This document shows, in pieces, positions 9,217 to 19,655 of a DNA stretch of 64,000 nucleotides (position 1 is the first letter of the stretch; every line of letters starts with the position of its first letter). The DNA comes from Pyrinomonadaceae bacterium (GTDB lineage: Bacteria > Acidobacteriota > Blastocatellia > Pyrinomonadales > Pyrinomonadaceae). The position numbers were made by a program, and so were the translations under genes. The notes beneath the pieces are model-generated. The model had not been told where the DNA came from. It was given only the letters and a program-made list of their open reading frames with translations, and made no database searches. The stretch is from NCBI GenBank assembly GCA_030841105.1, contig JAVEDE010000117.1, positions 1-64,000 on the forward strand, read 5' to 3'.

Positions 9217-11016
9217 ATGAATCCAGAACGCATCAGAAATTTTTCGATCATCGCGCACATTGACCACGGGAAGTCCACGCTGGCCGACCGCCTGTTGGAG
9301 TTGACGGGCGCGGTCGCGGGGCGCGACATGGAAGCGCAGGTGCTCGACAACATGGACTTGGAGCGCGAGCGCGGCATCACCATCAAGGCGCACGCAGTCC
9401 GCCTCGACTACCGCGCCGACGACGGCACGGACTACGTGTTGAATCTGATTGACACGCCGGGGCATGTTGATTTTTCGTATGAAGTCTCGCGCTCGTTGTC
9501 GGCGTGCGAGGGCGCGCTGTTGGTGGTTGACGCGTCGCAGGGCGTCGAGGCGCAGACGCTGGCGAACACGTATCTGGCGATTGAGAACAATCTGGAGTTC
9601 ATCCCCGTCATCAATAAGATTGACTTGCCGGGCGCAGAGCCGGACAAGGCCATCGAACAGATCGAGCAGGTGATCGGATTGGACACGTCGAACGCCGTCT
9701 TGACGAGCGCGAAGACGGGCGTGGGCGTGCATGAAGTTTTGGAAGCCATCGTGCGCGACGTGCCGTACCCGAAGGGCGATCCGAAAGCCCCGCTCAAGGC
9801 GCTCATCTTCGATTCGTGGTACGACGCTTACCGCGGCGTGATCGTCCTCTTTCGCGTGATTGACGGGCGCGTCAAGCCGGGCATGAAGATTCGTTTCTTC
9901 AACACGGGGCGCGATTATTTAGTTGAAGCCGTCGGCGTCAACCGCCCGCGCCCGACACCGATTCAAGAACTCGGCGTGGGCGAAGTGGGCTTCCTCACGG
10001 CCTCGATCAAGACGGTCGCCGACGTGCAGATCGGCGACACTATTACAGAAGCGGCGCGGCCGACCACCGTCCCCTTCCCCGGCTTTCAAGAGATCAAGCC
10101 GATGGTCTTCGCCGGTCTCTACCCGGTCGAAGCGAACCAGTACGAGGAACTGCGCGACGCGCTCGACAAGCTGCGTCTGAACGACGCCTCGTTCTTCTAC
10201 GAGCCGGAGTCTTCGACCGCGCTAGGCTTCGGCTTTCGCTGCGGCTTCCTCGGCCTCCTCCACATGGAGATCGTGCAGGAGCGTCTGGAACGCGAGTTCA
10301 ACCTCGATCTCATCACGACCGCGCCCGGCGTGCGCTACCGCGTCACGACGACCGACGACGAGATTCTCGAAATTGACTCGCCCGCGAAGATGCCCGACCC
10401 CGTGCGCATCCAGAAGATCGAAGAGCCGGTCATCCTCGCCACCATCCTTACGTCGGACGAATACCTCGGCGGCATCCTGCCCTTGCTCGAAGAGAAGCGC
10501 GGCGTGCAGAAGAAGTTCGAGTACATCGCGGCCAAGCGCGTGATGCTGACCTACGAGTTGCCCCTCAACGAGATCGTGCTCGACTTCTACGACCGCCTCA
10601 AATCCGTCTCGCGCGGCTACGCGTCGCTCGACTATCACTTCGCCGACTACTGGGTGAGCGATCTCGTCAAACTCGACATCCTCGTCGCGGGCGAACCCGT
10701 GGATGCGCTCTCGCTCATCGTCCACCGCACCAACTCCGAGTCGCGCGGTCGCCTGCTCGCAGAGAAGATGCGGCAGTTGATCCCGCGTCAACTTTTTGAA
10801 GTGCCGATTCAGGCCGCCATCGGCAACAAAGTGATCGCGCGCGAGACCGTCAAGGCGATGGGCAAGAACGTCATCGCCAAGTGTTACGGAGGCGACATCT
10901 CGCGCAAGCGCAAACTTCTGGAGAAGCAGAAGGAAGGCAAGAAGCGCATGAAGCGCGTCGGCCGCGTCGAAATCCCGCAGGAAGCATTCCTCGCCGTGTT
11001 GAAAGTGAACGAATAA
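9217..11016 (+). CDS. lepA: Elongation factor 4 (LepA)
   Basis: [34 protein letters not shown]-terminal [31 protein letters not shown]. Confidence 0.98.
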   Translation: MNPERIRNFSIIAHIDHGKSTLADRLLELTGAVAGRDMEAQVLDNMDLERERGITIKAHAVRLDYRADDGTDYVLNLIDTPGHVDFSYEVSRSLSACEGALLVVDASQGVEAQTLANTYLAIENNLEFIPVINKIDLPGAEPDKAIEQIEQVIGLDTSNAVLTSAKTGVGVHEVLEAIVRDVPYPKGDPKAPLKALIFDSWYDAYRGVIVLFRVIDGRVKPGMKIRFFNTGRDYLVEAVGVNRPRPTPIQELGVGEVGFLTASIKTVADVQIGDTITEAARPTTVPFPGFQEIKPMVFAGLYPVEANQYEELRDALDKLRLNDASFFYEPESSTALGFGFRCGFLGLLHMEIVQERLEREFNLDLITTAPGVRYRVTTTDDEILEIDSPAKMPDPVRIQKIEEPVILATILTSDEYLGGILPLLEEKRGVQKKFEYIAAKRVMLTYELPLNEIVLDFYDRLKSVSRGYASLDYHFADYWVSDLVKLDILVAGEPVDALSLIVHRTNSESRGRLLAEKMRQLIPRQLFEVPIQAAIGNKVIARETVKAMGKNVIAKCYGGDISRKRKLLEKQKEGKKRMKRVGRVEIPQEAFLAVLKVNE

Positions 11017-11370
11017 AACTCGCCTCGAAAAAGGAGCGGTTGAGATGAAGCGTCTGCTTGTTGTCTCCCTCTTTTCCTCGCCTCCGCGGCGCGCGCTTTA
11101 ACGCTCCGTCATTCTCGATTGCAATCGGCCACAAAAAAAGTAGAATGGCAGCCATCAAGTCTGAAAGCGAGATTAACGACGTGAACATCTCTCTGACATT
11201 CCCTCCCTGGTAACTTCCTAACCCGGCACTCGTATCTGTCCGCGCGCCGACGCTCGCTCGGCGGCTCAGGTACGCCCGCGCCCGCTCGTTGATTCCTCCG
11301 CCACGGAGAACGCACTAACGCGCACACCCGCCCGAAGCGTTCACAGTTCCGAGACGAGAGGAATCAGCAC

Positions 11371-12687
11371 ATGTCGAATCATGCACAATCGAAGACCGCC
11401 CCGCCATTGTCGCCGTCGCCGCCGACGCGTGCGGGCGTGCGCGCGCTCAGTCGCTTCACCTTCACACTGCTCGCGATTGAGTTTCTGGACGAACTCGTTG
11501 ACGGTTCGCGTCAGGCCGCGTGGCCGCTCATCCGCCGCGACCTCTCGCTCTCCTACGCGGACATCGGCCTCCTGCTCACCGTGCCGAACTTCGTCGGCAA
11601 CTGCATCGAGTCGCCGCTCGCGCTCCTCGGCGACACGCGACACCGCCGCGCGATCATCCTTGTTGGTGGAGTCTGTTTCGCGCTCGCGTTGCTGCTCGTC
11701 GCGCACAGTTCCGGCTTCGCGACGCTGCTCGCGGCCTTCGTGCTGTGCTACCCGGCGTCGGGCGCGTTCGTCAGTTTGTCGCAGGCCGCGCTGATGGACG
11801 CCGCACCCGCGCGGCGCGAACAGAACATGGCGCGCTGGGCTTTCGCCGGTTCGCTCGGCATCCTCGCCGGTTCGCTCGCGCTGAACGCCGTGGTCGCGGC
11901 GGGCGCGACATGGCGCGCGTGGTTCGGCGTGATGTCGGCCGTTGCCCTGTCGCTCGTTCTGGCCGCGCGCCGCTTCGCATTCTCCACGAACGCTCGACAC
12001 TCCGATCCGCCGCTCGAACGCGCCGACGCTTCACATGAACGAACTGACACGACTGCCGAACGCAACGACGACGCCGACGCGCCCGCAGCACACCCCGGCA
12101 TCCGGCAGGGCGCGCTCGACGCGTGGCGCGCTGTGCGGCGCGGCGCGGTGCTGCGCTGGCTCGTGCTGCTGGAGTTTTCCGACTTGATGCTCGACGGCTT
12201 CCACGCCTTTCTCGCGCTCTACTTCGTTGACGTGGTGGGCGTGAGCGACCGCGAGGCGGGCGTGGCGATCGCCGTCTGGACGGGCGTCGGGTTGGGCGGC
12301 GACTTGTTGCTCATCCCGCTGCTTGAGCGCGTGCGCGGCCTGAGCTATTTGCGTTGGAGCGCGCTCGCTATGCTCGTCCTGTTCCCGGCCTTTCTGCTCG
12401 CGCCGAACCTTTACGCCAAGCTCTTGCTGCTCGGCCTGGTCGGCATCACGAACGCCGGTTGGTATTCGATCCTCAAGGCGCAACTCTACGCCTCGATGCC
12501 GGAACGGAGCGGCGCGGCGCTCGCGCTCAACAACTTGTCCGGCCTCTTCGGCGGCATGATCCCGCTCGCGCTCGGGCTGGTGGCCGAACGTTTCGGCCTC
12601 GCCTCGATGATGTGGCTTTTGCTGGCCGCGCCGCTGATGTTTCTCGCCGCCATCCCGCGCAAGGAAAAAAGTTTGGAGACATGTTAG
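11371..12687 (+). CDS. Major facilitator superfamily transporter
   Basis: About 12 hydrophobic segments in MFS-like layout. Confidence 0.8.
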   Translation: MSNHAQSKTAPPLSPSPPTRAGVRALSRFTFTLLAIEFLDELVDGSRQAAWPLIRRDLSLSYADIGLLLTVPNFVGNCIESPLALLGDTRHRRAIILVGGVCFALALLLVAHSSGFATLLAAFVLCYPASGAFVSLSQAALMDAAPARREQNMARWAFAGSLGILAGSLALNAVVAAGATWRAWFGVMSAVALSLVLAARRFAFSTNARHSDPPLERADASHERTDTTAERNDDADAPAAHPGIRQGALDAWRAVRRGAVLRWLVLLEFSDLMLDGFHAFLALYFVDVVGVSDREAGVAIAVWTGVGLGGDLLLIPLLERVRGLSYLRWSALAMLVLFPAFLLAPNLYAKLLLLGLVGITNAGWYSILKAQLYASMPERSGAALALNNLSGLFGGMIPLALGLVAERFGLASMMWLLLAAPLMFLAAIPRKEKSLETC

Positions 12688-12781
12688 GCTAAGGTTTCAA
12701 CGCCCCGCCGCTGCGACGCACGTCCGCCGATTTTCGCGGACGCGCGTCGCGCACAGCGGGCGATTGACCGACTGAAACATC

Positions 12782-15700
12782 ATGCACGTCACACGGGTCG
12801 AGTTAGACAACATCAAATCTTACGAGCGCGCCGACTTCTCTTTCCAGCCGGGCACGACGGCCATCGTCGGCCCGAACGGCGCGGGCAAAACCACCATCCT
12901 CGAAGCCATCGCGTGGACGCTCTTCGACACGCTCGACTATAGCAAGGACGACTTTCTGCGACGCGGCGCGAAGAAGGGTTCGGCGCGCGTCACCTTCGAG
13001 AGCGACGTGGACGGCCGCCGCTACACCGTCTACCGCGACACGGCCAACGGCTATTACATCTACGACCCCGAACTCAAACTCAAACTCGAAGAGAAGAAGG
13101 CGAACGTCGCGCCCATGCTCGGCAAGTTGCTCGGCATCGAGGCGGGGACGGACTTGCCCGCCCTTTTCAAGTCGGCCATCGGCGTGCCGCAGGGTTTGCT
13201 CACGGCCGACTTCCTCAAAACGTCGAGCCAGCGCAAAGCCTCCTTCGACCGCCTGCTCAAAGTGGAAGAGTACCGCGAGGGCGCGGAACGCCTGCGCGAC
13301 ACGGTGAATTTGATCCGCGAACGCGTCTCCGAGACGCGCGAACGCATCGGCCGCGCTGAAGGCACGCTCGCGCGCTACGAAGAGATGACGGCGGAGCACG
13401 AGTCAACGTCGGCGCGCGCGCGCGAGTTGAACGCCGCGCTCGAAGACTTGCGGCGCGAAGTGGCTACGGGCAAAACGCGTGTCGCGTCGTTTGAAGAGGC
13501 CGAGCGGCGCGTCGCGGAGTCGCGCGCACGCGCCGACCGCGCCGACGTGGAGCGCAAGGCCGCCGAACGCAGTCTCGCAGAGTTGCGTAGCAAACTCGAC
13601 GAGGCCGAACGCGCGCGCACGCAGCAGCAAGCGTCCGAGGCGGGCTATCACGCGCACCTCGCCGCGCTCACAGAGTTGGGGCGACTCGAAACTGAACGCG
13701 CCGAGCGCGACCGTCTGCTCGCGGAGATCAACCGCGTGTCGGGTCTGCTCGCCGCTGCCGAAGCGGACGCGCGTCGTCTCTCCGTCGCGCTCGAAGCGGC
13801 GGGGCGCGCGCGCGGGTTGCTCAAAGAGATCGAAGTCGAGGTGACGGCGCAGGAAGAGTTGGAGCGCGAGCGCGAACGTCTGCGCGAGTTGCGTTCGCAC
13901 GCGATGGCCGCGCGCGACAGCCTCGCACGGCTCGACAGCGAACTCAACAACCTCCGCGCGCAGCACAAGCAGACGAGCGAGAGTTTCAAACAGGCGGAAC
14001 GCGCGCAGGACGCGCCCGCCCGCGTCGTCAATTTGGAGAGCGAACGTCTCGGTCTCGAAACCGCGCTCAGCCGCGCCGAACGCGCTTCGACCGAGCGCAA
14101 GCACCTGACCAACCAGCGGCGTGATCTGACGCGCGAGATCAAACGTCTGCAAGAGATCACCGCGTCGCTCGAACGCAAGACGCGCGATCTCGAAACGCGC
14201 GCCGCGGGCGCGGAGCGTGCCGCCGAACTCGAAGCCAGCGGGCGCGAACTCGCCGAACAGGCCGCGCACCTGCGCGCAGAGATCGCGCGCGACGAGAAGA
14301 TGCGCGCCGAAGTCAAAGGCGGCCTCTGCCCGATCCTCTCCGAGCGCTGTTTGAACATCGGCGAGGGGCAGACGCTCGAAGGTTATTTCAAAGATCACCT
14401 GACGGCCAACCGCGCCGAGTTGCAGACGGTGCAAGCGGAAGCCAAGCGCGTTGACACACAAGTCCGCACGGCGCGCGAAGCGGGCGTCGCGCTCGTCCAG
14501 TTGGAGCGCGAGCGCGGCCAACTCGCGCACGAACGCGAACTGCTCAGGACGCGCGAGTCGCTCCTTGCCACGCTTGACCGAGACCTCGCCGCGCTCCCTT
14601 CGGACGACCGCGAACTCGACGGGTTGCGCAGTAAGTTGATCGGCGTTGACGCCGATCTCATTAGTGCTCGCGAGACTCTCATGCGCCACGCCGAACTAGA
14701 GCCGCTGCGCCAGCGTCTCAAAGAGATCGAAGAGGAGGGCAAGCGCAAGAAGGAAGACCGCGCCGGACTCGCCGCCGCCGCGAGCGCCATCGAGACGCTC
14801 GAACGCGACATCGCCGAGACGGACGCGCGCCTGCGCGCTTTGAACGATCCGCGCGCGCGTCTCAGCGTCCGCCGCGCCGAGGCCGAACAGGAGACAACGC
14901 TGCGTGCTGAAGTCGCGGGCGCACAGGACGCCGCGAATGCCCTCACCGCAGAGCGCGACGAACTCGCCGCGCGCGCCGAACGCTTCACGGACTTCGACGC
15001 GCGTTGGGCGTCAACGCTCGCCGCGCGCGAAGCGACCGCCCCGGCCTACCGCGTCTATCTGGAAAGCGCGTCGCTCGCGGCCACGGTCGGGGCGCGCGCG
15101 GGCGAGGTCGAACGCGCCACCGAAGAGGCAACGCGCGCGTCGCGCGAAGCGGAAGAGACGCAGGGCGCGCACGACGCGGCCGTCGCGGCCTATGATCGCG
15201 CCGCGCACTCCGACGCGCGCGACGCGCTCGCACTCGCGCTCGCGTCGGAGGCGAACACGTCGGCCAAGCTCGAACACGCGCGCGAGTCGGTGGAGAAACT
15301 CGCGGCCGAGATCGCGCGGCTCGACGCGGTGCGCGCCGAGTGGCAGGAAGAGATACGCGCGCAGGAACGGCTCAAGCGTCTGGACGAGGCGACCGAGTTC
15401 ATGCGCGACATTCTCAAAAAGGCGGGGCCGGAAGTGACGCGCAGCTACGTCGCGCACATCTCGGTCGAAGCGAACCAGTTCTTCCGCGAGATCACGGGCG
15501 ACGCAGGGCGCACGCTCCGCTGGTCGAGCGACTACGAGATCATGCTCGAAGAGGACGGCCATGAGCGTTCGTTCATCAACCTCTCCGGCGGCGAGCAGAT
15601 GGTCGCGGCCTTGTCCGTGCGCCTCGCCTTGTTGAAGCAACTCTCGGACATCCGCATCGCCTTCTTCGACGAGCCGACGGTGAACATGGACGCCGAGCGG

Positions 15701-15847
15701 CGCGAAAATCTCGCGCGCCAGATCGGGCAGGTGCGACATTTCAGTCAACTCTTCGTCATCTCGCACGACGACACGTTCGAGGAGTCGGTTGATCACGTCC
15801 TCGTCTTGACGGGTGAACAAGAAACGGCGGGGGCGTCAGCAAGTTGA
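12782..15847 (+). CDS. sbcC: SbcC/Rad50-like SMC-family ATPase
   Basis: Walker A GPNGAGKTTILEAI; long coiled coil; LSGGEQMVAALSVRLALLK signature; Walker B IAFFDEPTVNMD; non-standard hook CPILSERC. Confidence 0.9.
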   Translation: MHVTRVELDNIKSYERADFSFQPGTTAIVGPNGAGKTTILEAIAWTLFDTLDYSKDDFLRRGAKKGSARVTFESDVDGRRYTVYRDTANGYYIYDPELKLKLEEKKANVAPMLGKLLGIEAGTDLPALFKSAIGVPQGLLTADFLKTSSQRKASFDRLLKVEEYREGAERLRDTVNLIRERVSETRERIGRAEGTLARYEEMTAEHESTSARARELNAALEDLRREVATGKTRVASFEEAERRVAESRARADRADVERKAAERSLAELRSKLDEAERARTQQQASEAGYHAHLAALTELGRLETERAERDRLLAEINRVSGLLAAAEADARRLSVALEAAGRARGLLKEIEVEVTAQEELERERERLRELRSHAMAARDSLARLDSELNNLRAQHKQTSESFKQAERAQDAPARVVNLESERLGLETALSRAERASTERKHLTNQRRDLTREIKRLQEITASLERKTRDLETRAAGAERAAELEASGRELAEQAAHLRAEIARDEKMRAEVKGGLCPILSERCLNIGEGQTLEGYFKDHLTANRAELQTVQAEAKRVDTQVRTAREAGVALVQLERERGQLAHERELLRTRESLLATLDRDLAALPSDDRELDGLRSKLIGVDADLISARETLMRHAELEPLRQRLKEIEEEGKRKKEDRAGLAAAASAIETLERDIAETDARLRALNDPRARLSVRRAEAEQETTLRAEVAGAQDAANALTAERDELAARAERFTDFDARWASTLAAREATAPAYRVYLESASLAATVGARAGEVERATEEATRASREAEETQGAHDAAVAAYDRAAHSDARDALALALASEANTSAKLEHARESVEKLAAEIARLDAVRAEWQEEIRAQERLKRLDEATEFMRDILKKAGPEVTRSYVAHISVEANQFFREITGDAGRTLRWSSDYEIMLEEDGHERSFINLSGGEQMVAALSVRLALLKQLSDIRIAFFDEPTVNMDAERRENLARQIGQVRHFSQLFVISHDDTFEESVDHVLVLTGEQETAGASAS

Positions 15848-16305
15848 AGGAAGTAACGATCTATTGCGACGGGTCGAGTCTCGGCAACGGGCAGGCCGAG
15901 CCGCGCGCGGCGGCCGTCGCGCTGTTGAACTTCCGCGATCAGTGGCGCGCGTTCGGCTGCTACCTCGGCATGGCGACGAACCAGCAGGCCGAGATCGTCG
16001 CGGCCGCCGTCGGCCTCGAACAACTGCGCGAGCCGTGCCGCGTGCGCGTGCTGACCGATTCGCGCTACGTGGTCGAGACGATGGCGGGACGTTTCCGGCG
16101 CAAGTCGAACCACGAGTGGTGGGCGCGTTTGGACAAAGCGCGCGACGCGCACCGCATCGAATGGGAGTGGATCAAAGGCCACGCGGGACACAACGCGCAG
16201 GAGGCCGTAGACCGTGCCGCGCGCCGCATCGCCGCCCTCGGCCGCGTTGACGAGAGCGTGCTGCGCGAGGCGGCCGACGCGCTCGCATCGTCGGCCGCCG
16301 GTTAA
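15844..16305 (+). CDS. RNase H-like protein, translationally coupled to sbcC
   Basis: TIYCDGSSLGNG, NQQAEIVAAAVGLEQL, LTDSRYV, EWIKGHAGHNAQEAVDRAA; TTG start overlaps the sbcC stop (ttga). Confidence 0.85.
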   Translation: MKEVTIYCDGSSLGNGQAEPRAAAVALLNFRDQWRAFGCYLGMATNQQAEIVAAAVGLEQLREPCRVRVLTDSRYVVETMAGRFRRKSNHEWWARLDKARDAHRIEWEWIKGHAGHNAQEAVDRAARRIAALGRVDESVLREAADALASSAAG

Positions 16306-16396
16306 CTGGCAACGGGCAGCCGGTAGTGGTAAGTTTAAGAAGGAATACTTGCACAGTTTATCGTCTCTAATCGTCTCCCCTCCCCGACTTTGATTC

Positions 16397-18406
16397 ATGT
16401 CGCTGCTCCGTCACATCATCACGCCACGAACGCCGCGCGCGAGTGTCTCTCTGATGCTCGCGCTCGTCGGCATGCTCGCTTCGACTGCGGCGGCGCAGAC
16501 GCGCGGGTGGCTGTGGCAGAACCCGCTGCCGCAGGGCAACGCGATCCACGCGCTCCGCTTCGCGGCCGACAAGTTGAACGGCTGGGCGACGGGCGCGGAC
16601 GGCGCGATCCTGCGCACCGAAGACGGCGGCTACGAGTGGGAGAGTCAGAGCGCGCCCGTCTCGACGACGCTCTACGGGTTGTTCGTGCGCGACAAGCAGA
16701 CGGCCGTCGCCGTCGGCGCGCGCGGCGTCGTCATCACGACGGAGAACGGCGGCGAGCGTTGGACGCTCAGGCCGACGGGCGTCAAAGATCATCTCTACAA
16801 CGTCGCCTTCGCCGGGCGTGATGCGCGCCACGGCTGGGCGTGCGGCACATACGGCCGCATCATCGCCACGACAGACGGCGGGCGCACGTGGCGCGAGCAG
16901 ACTTCGGGCGTGACGGCGCACCTCTTCTCGATCTCTTTCGGCGACGAAAAAACCGGCGTCGCCGTCGGGGCGAACGGCACGATGCTCACGACTGCGGACG
17001 GCGGCGCGAGTTGGAAGAGTCAACCGCAGGCGAAGGAGTTTCCGTTGACGGGCGTCGCCTTCGCGGGCGAGTCGAAGCGCGCCGTGGCGGTCGGCTACGG
17101 CGGCCTCGTCCTGAAGACCGGCGACGGCGGCGAGACGTGGGCGCGCGTCGAAGTTTACCAACAGGCCGATCTCTTGTCGGTCTACTTCGCGGACGAGCGG
17201 AACGGTTGGGCGGCGGGCAACGATGGCGTGGTGCTGGCGACGGCCGACGGCGGCGGGACGTGGCTGCCCGTCAGCGTCAAGACGCAGCCACGCCTGACGA
17301 CTATCCACTTCGCCGACGCAACGACCGGCTGGACGGCAGGCGGCGACGGCCTCATCCTGCGAACGGATGATGGCGGCGTCGAATGGCGCAGGCTCTCCGA
17401 GGGCGGGCGCGAAGACCTCGCCGACATCTTTTTTCTAGACGGCTCGCGCGGCTGGGCGGTCGGCTCGCGCGGCCGGATTCTCTACACGAGTTCGGGCGGC
17501 AAGCGTTGGACGGCGCGGCAGTCAGGCACGACGGCGCGGCTCACGCACGTCTTCTTCGTGGACGAGGCGCACGGCTGGGCGGTGGGCGAGGCGGGCACTA
17601 TCTTGCGCACGGACGACGGCGGACTGACGTGGGCGAAAGTTGATGCGCCCGTCACGCAGGAACTATCAGGCGTCCACTTCGCTGATGAGAAACGCGGCCT
17701 CGCCGTCGGCGCGCGCGGCACGATCCTCTCGACCGAAGACGGCGGCGAGACGTGGCGACAGCGGCGTTCGGACACGATCACGTGGCTCGAAGATGTCTCT
17801 TTCGCGGGCGCGGGCGCGTCGGCGTCGGTCGCCGTCGTGGTCGGCGCGCAGGGCATGATTTTGCAAACCGAGGACGGCGGCGCGTCTTGGCGTTACATCG
17901 AGACGAACACGAAGGAGTGGCTCTACGGCGTCGCGTTCGCGGACAAGTCGCGCGGCTTCATCGTCGGCGAGCGCGGTTTGATCCTGCGCACGGACAGCGC
18001 GGGCGCGCGTTGGAAGCAGCAGGAGAGCAAGGTCAAACTCAACCTCTTCGCCGTCTCGGTCGCCACGCCGCTCGACGTGCTCATCGTCGGCGAGCAGGGG
18101 CGCGTGATGCAGACGCGTGACGGCGGCGAGACGTGGGACGCGCTGGCGAGCGCGACGAGCGTGCCGCTCTTTGCCGTCGCCTACCGGGGCGGCTCGGCCG
18201 CGTGGGTGGCGGGGCGGGGCGGCGCGATCCTGCGGCGCACGGACGCGGTCGCCACCGTCAACATCCCCCGCCCGAAACTGCCGCCCGCCCTGCGCGGCAA
18301 GAAACCGAATTCCGACGCCGACGACAACAACACTCCCCCCACGCTCAACGAACGCGACATCCCCCGCGCGCTCCCCCCGGACAAGAAACGCCCGCCCGCG
18401 AGTTGA
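16397..18406 (+). CDS. YCF48/BNR-type beta-propeller repeat protein, secreted
   Basis: Many repeats of GWAVG--G-ILRT-DGG-TW; signal peptide LMLALVGMLASTAAAQT. Confidence 0.88.
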   Translation: MSLLRHIITPRTPRASVSLMLALVGMLASTAAAQTRGWLWQNPLPQGNAIHALRFAADKLNGWATGADGAILRTEDGGYEWESQSAPVSTTLYGLFVRDKQTAVAVGARGVVITTENGGERWTLRPTGVKDHLYNVAFAGRDARHGWACGTYGRIIATTDGGRTWREQTSGVTAHLFSISFGDEKTGVAVGANGTMLTTADGGASWKSQPQAKEFPLTGVAFAGESKRAVAVGYGGLVLKTGDGGETWARVEVYQQADLLSVYFADERNGWAAGNDGVVLATADGGGTWLPVSVKTQPRLTTIHFADATTGWTAGGDGLILRTDDGGVEWRRLSEGGREDLADIFFLDGSRGWAVGSRGRILYTSSGGKRWTARQSGTTARLTHVFFVDEAHGWAVGEAGTILRTDDGGLTWAKVDAPVTQELSGVHFADEKRGLAVGARGTILSTEDGGETWRQRRSDTITWLEDVSFAGAGASASVAVVVGAQGMILQTEDGGASWRYIETNTKEWLYGVAFADKSRGFIVGERGLILRTDSAGARWKQQESKVKLNLFAVSVATPLDVLIVGEQGRVMQTRDGGETWDALASATSVPLFAVAYRGGSAAWVAGRGGAILRRTDAVATVNIPRPKLPPALRGKKPNSDADDNNTPPTLNERDIPRALPPDKKRPPAS

Positions 18407-18526
18407 AGCGACGCTGCGAGACAACGGGCGCGGGGAAGCCGCCGCGCGTTTCGCCGTTAGCGCAAACACGCCCGCTTCTGCGATACTGAGGGAACGAAAA
18501 ACCGCGGAGAGTAATCGAATAAAGAG

Positions 18527-19150
18527 ATGATGTCCTGTCCAGTTTGCGCCCACGAAAATCCAGACGGCGTGCGGTTCTGCGTCAAGTGCGGCTGGCAACT
18601 CGTCCAGACGGGCGGCGGCAACGAGACCGTCGGGCTGACTCAAGCGTCGCCAGCGGCAGCGTCGGCCGACGCCGCGTACCCGAACGAAGCCCCGCTCACC
18701 ACCAAACTGCATGCGAACGCCGACACGCAGGAGTTCACCCCGCAGGATTTCCTCGTGCTTGTCGTGGACGACACGGTTGACAACCTCGTCATCATCAGTT
18801 TGCATCTGCAACAGTCGGGCTACCGCGTCGTCACCGCGGGCGACGGCGAAGAGGCGATCAAGGTCGCCGCGCTCACGCACCCCGATCTGATCCTGATGGA
18901 CATCAGCATGCCCGGCCTCGACGGCCTCGGCGCGACGCGCAAGATTCGCGAGCACCCGACCCTGCGCGCCGTGCCCGTCATCGCCGTCACGGCATTCACC
19001 ACCGAAGGCTTCCAGCGCGCCGCCTACGACGCAGGGATGGAGGGCTACCTCACCAAGCCGATTGACTTCGAGCGGCTCAACGATCTCATCCGCAGTCTCC
19101 TCCCCGTCAAGAAAACCGACGCCGCCGACACGCTCGGCGGCGACACATAA
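18527..19150 (+). CDS. Zinc-ribbon plus receiver-domain response regulator
   Basis: CPVCAHENPDGVRFCVKCGW; VLVVDDTVDN...LILMDISMPGLDGLGATRKIR...VIAVTAFT...YLTKPID. Confidence 0.92.
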   Translation: MMSCPVCAHENPDGVRFCVKCGWQLVQTGGGNETVGLTQASPAAASADAAYPNEAPLTTKLHANADTQEFTPQDFLVLVVDDTVDNLVIISLHLQQSGYRVVTAGDGEEAIKVAALTHPDLILMDISMPGLDGLGATRKIREHPTLRAVPVIAVTAFTTEGFQRAAYDAGMEGYLTKPIDFERLNDLIRSLLPVKKTDAADTLGGDT

Positions 19151-19278
19151 AAAACCGCGCAGGCCGCGCACTCAAGCATAACAACGCAGCCCGCACACCG
19201 GCGCATAAAAAAAGCGCAGGCCGCGCACACGCACGCGACCCGCGCCTCCTTGGTAACTCGTTCAGCTAAGCGAAACTT

Positions 19279-19488
19279 CTACACGCGCACGCGATGCTCT
19301 TTCGCGTAGCTGTATGCCGTGTAAGCGGCGACGACGTGACACACCCAACCGAGCGTGCCGCCCGTCCCGATCCAGAAACCCGGCGTCAGCAGCAACCACA
19401 GGATGCCCGCCAGAATGCGCCCGTTATAAAGCTGCCCCAAGCCCGGAATCACGAAACTCAACAGCCCCGCCAGAAAAGGATCACGCAT
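19279..19488 (-). CDS. Small membrane protein, TM2-like
   Basis: PFLAGLLSFVIPGLGQLYNGRILAGILWLLLTPGFW. Confidence 0.65.
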   Translation of the reverse strand: MRDPFLAGLLSFVIPGLGQLYNGRILAGILWLLLTPGFWIGTGGTLGWVCHVVAAYTAYSYAKEHRVRV

Positions 19489-19550
19489 CGTCTCTACCCT
19501 CCGTGCAAACTATACGTGCGCCCGCGCGGCTTTGTTCGCAGGAAAAGAAT

Positions 19551-19643
19551 CGTCCGTGGTCAGTAGTCCGTAGTCAGTTGTTCAAGCCAATCTTTAGCAA
19601 GTCGTGTGATTGCCACATGCAACGGACAACTGGCAACGCACAG
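19551..19643. repeat. Dispersed repeat family C (GTAGTCA heptamers, conserved loop), copy 1
   Basis: gtcagtagtccgtagtcagttgttcaagccaatctttag...gtgtgattgccacatgcaacggacaactggc. Confidence 0.8.
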
Positions 19644-19655
19644 TTTTCTTACCGC

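Noticed and set aside
13403-14689. 428-aa minus-strand ORF
   Set aside because: Antisense to the sbcC coiled coil; composition artefact
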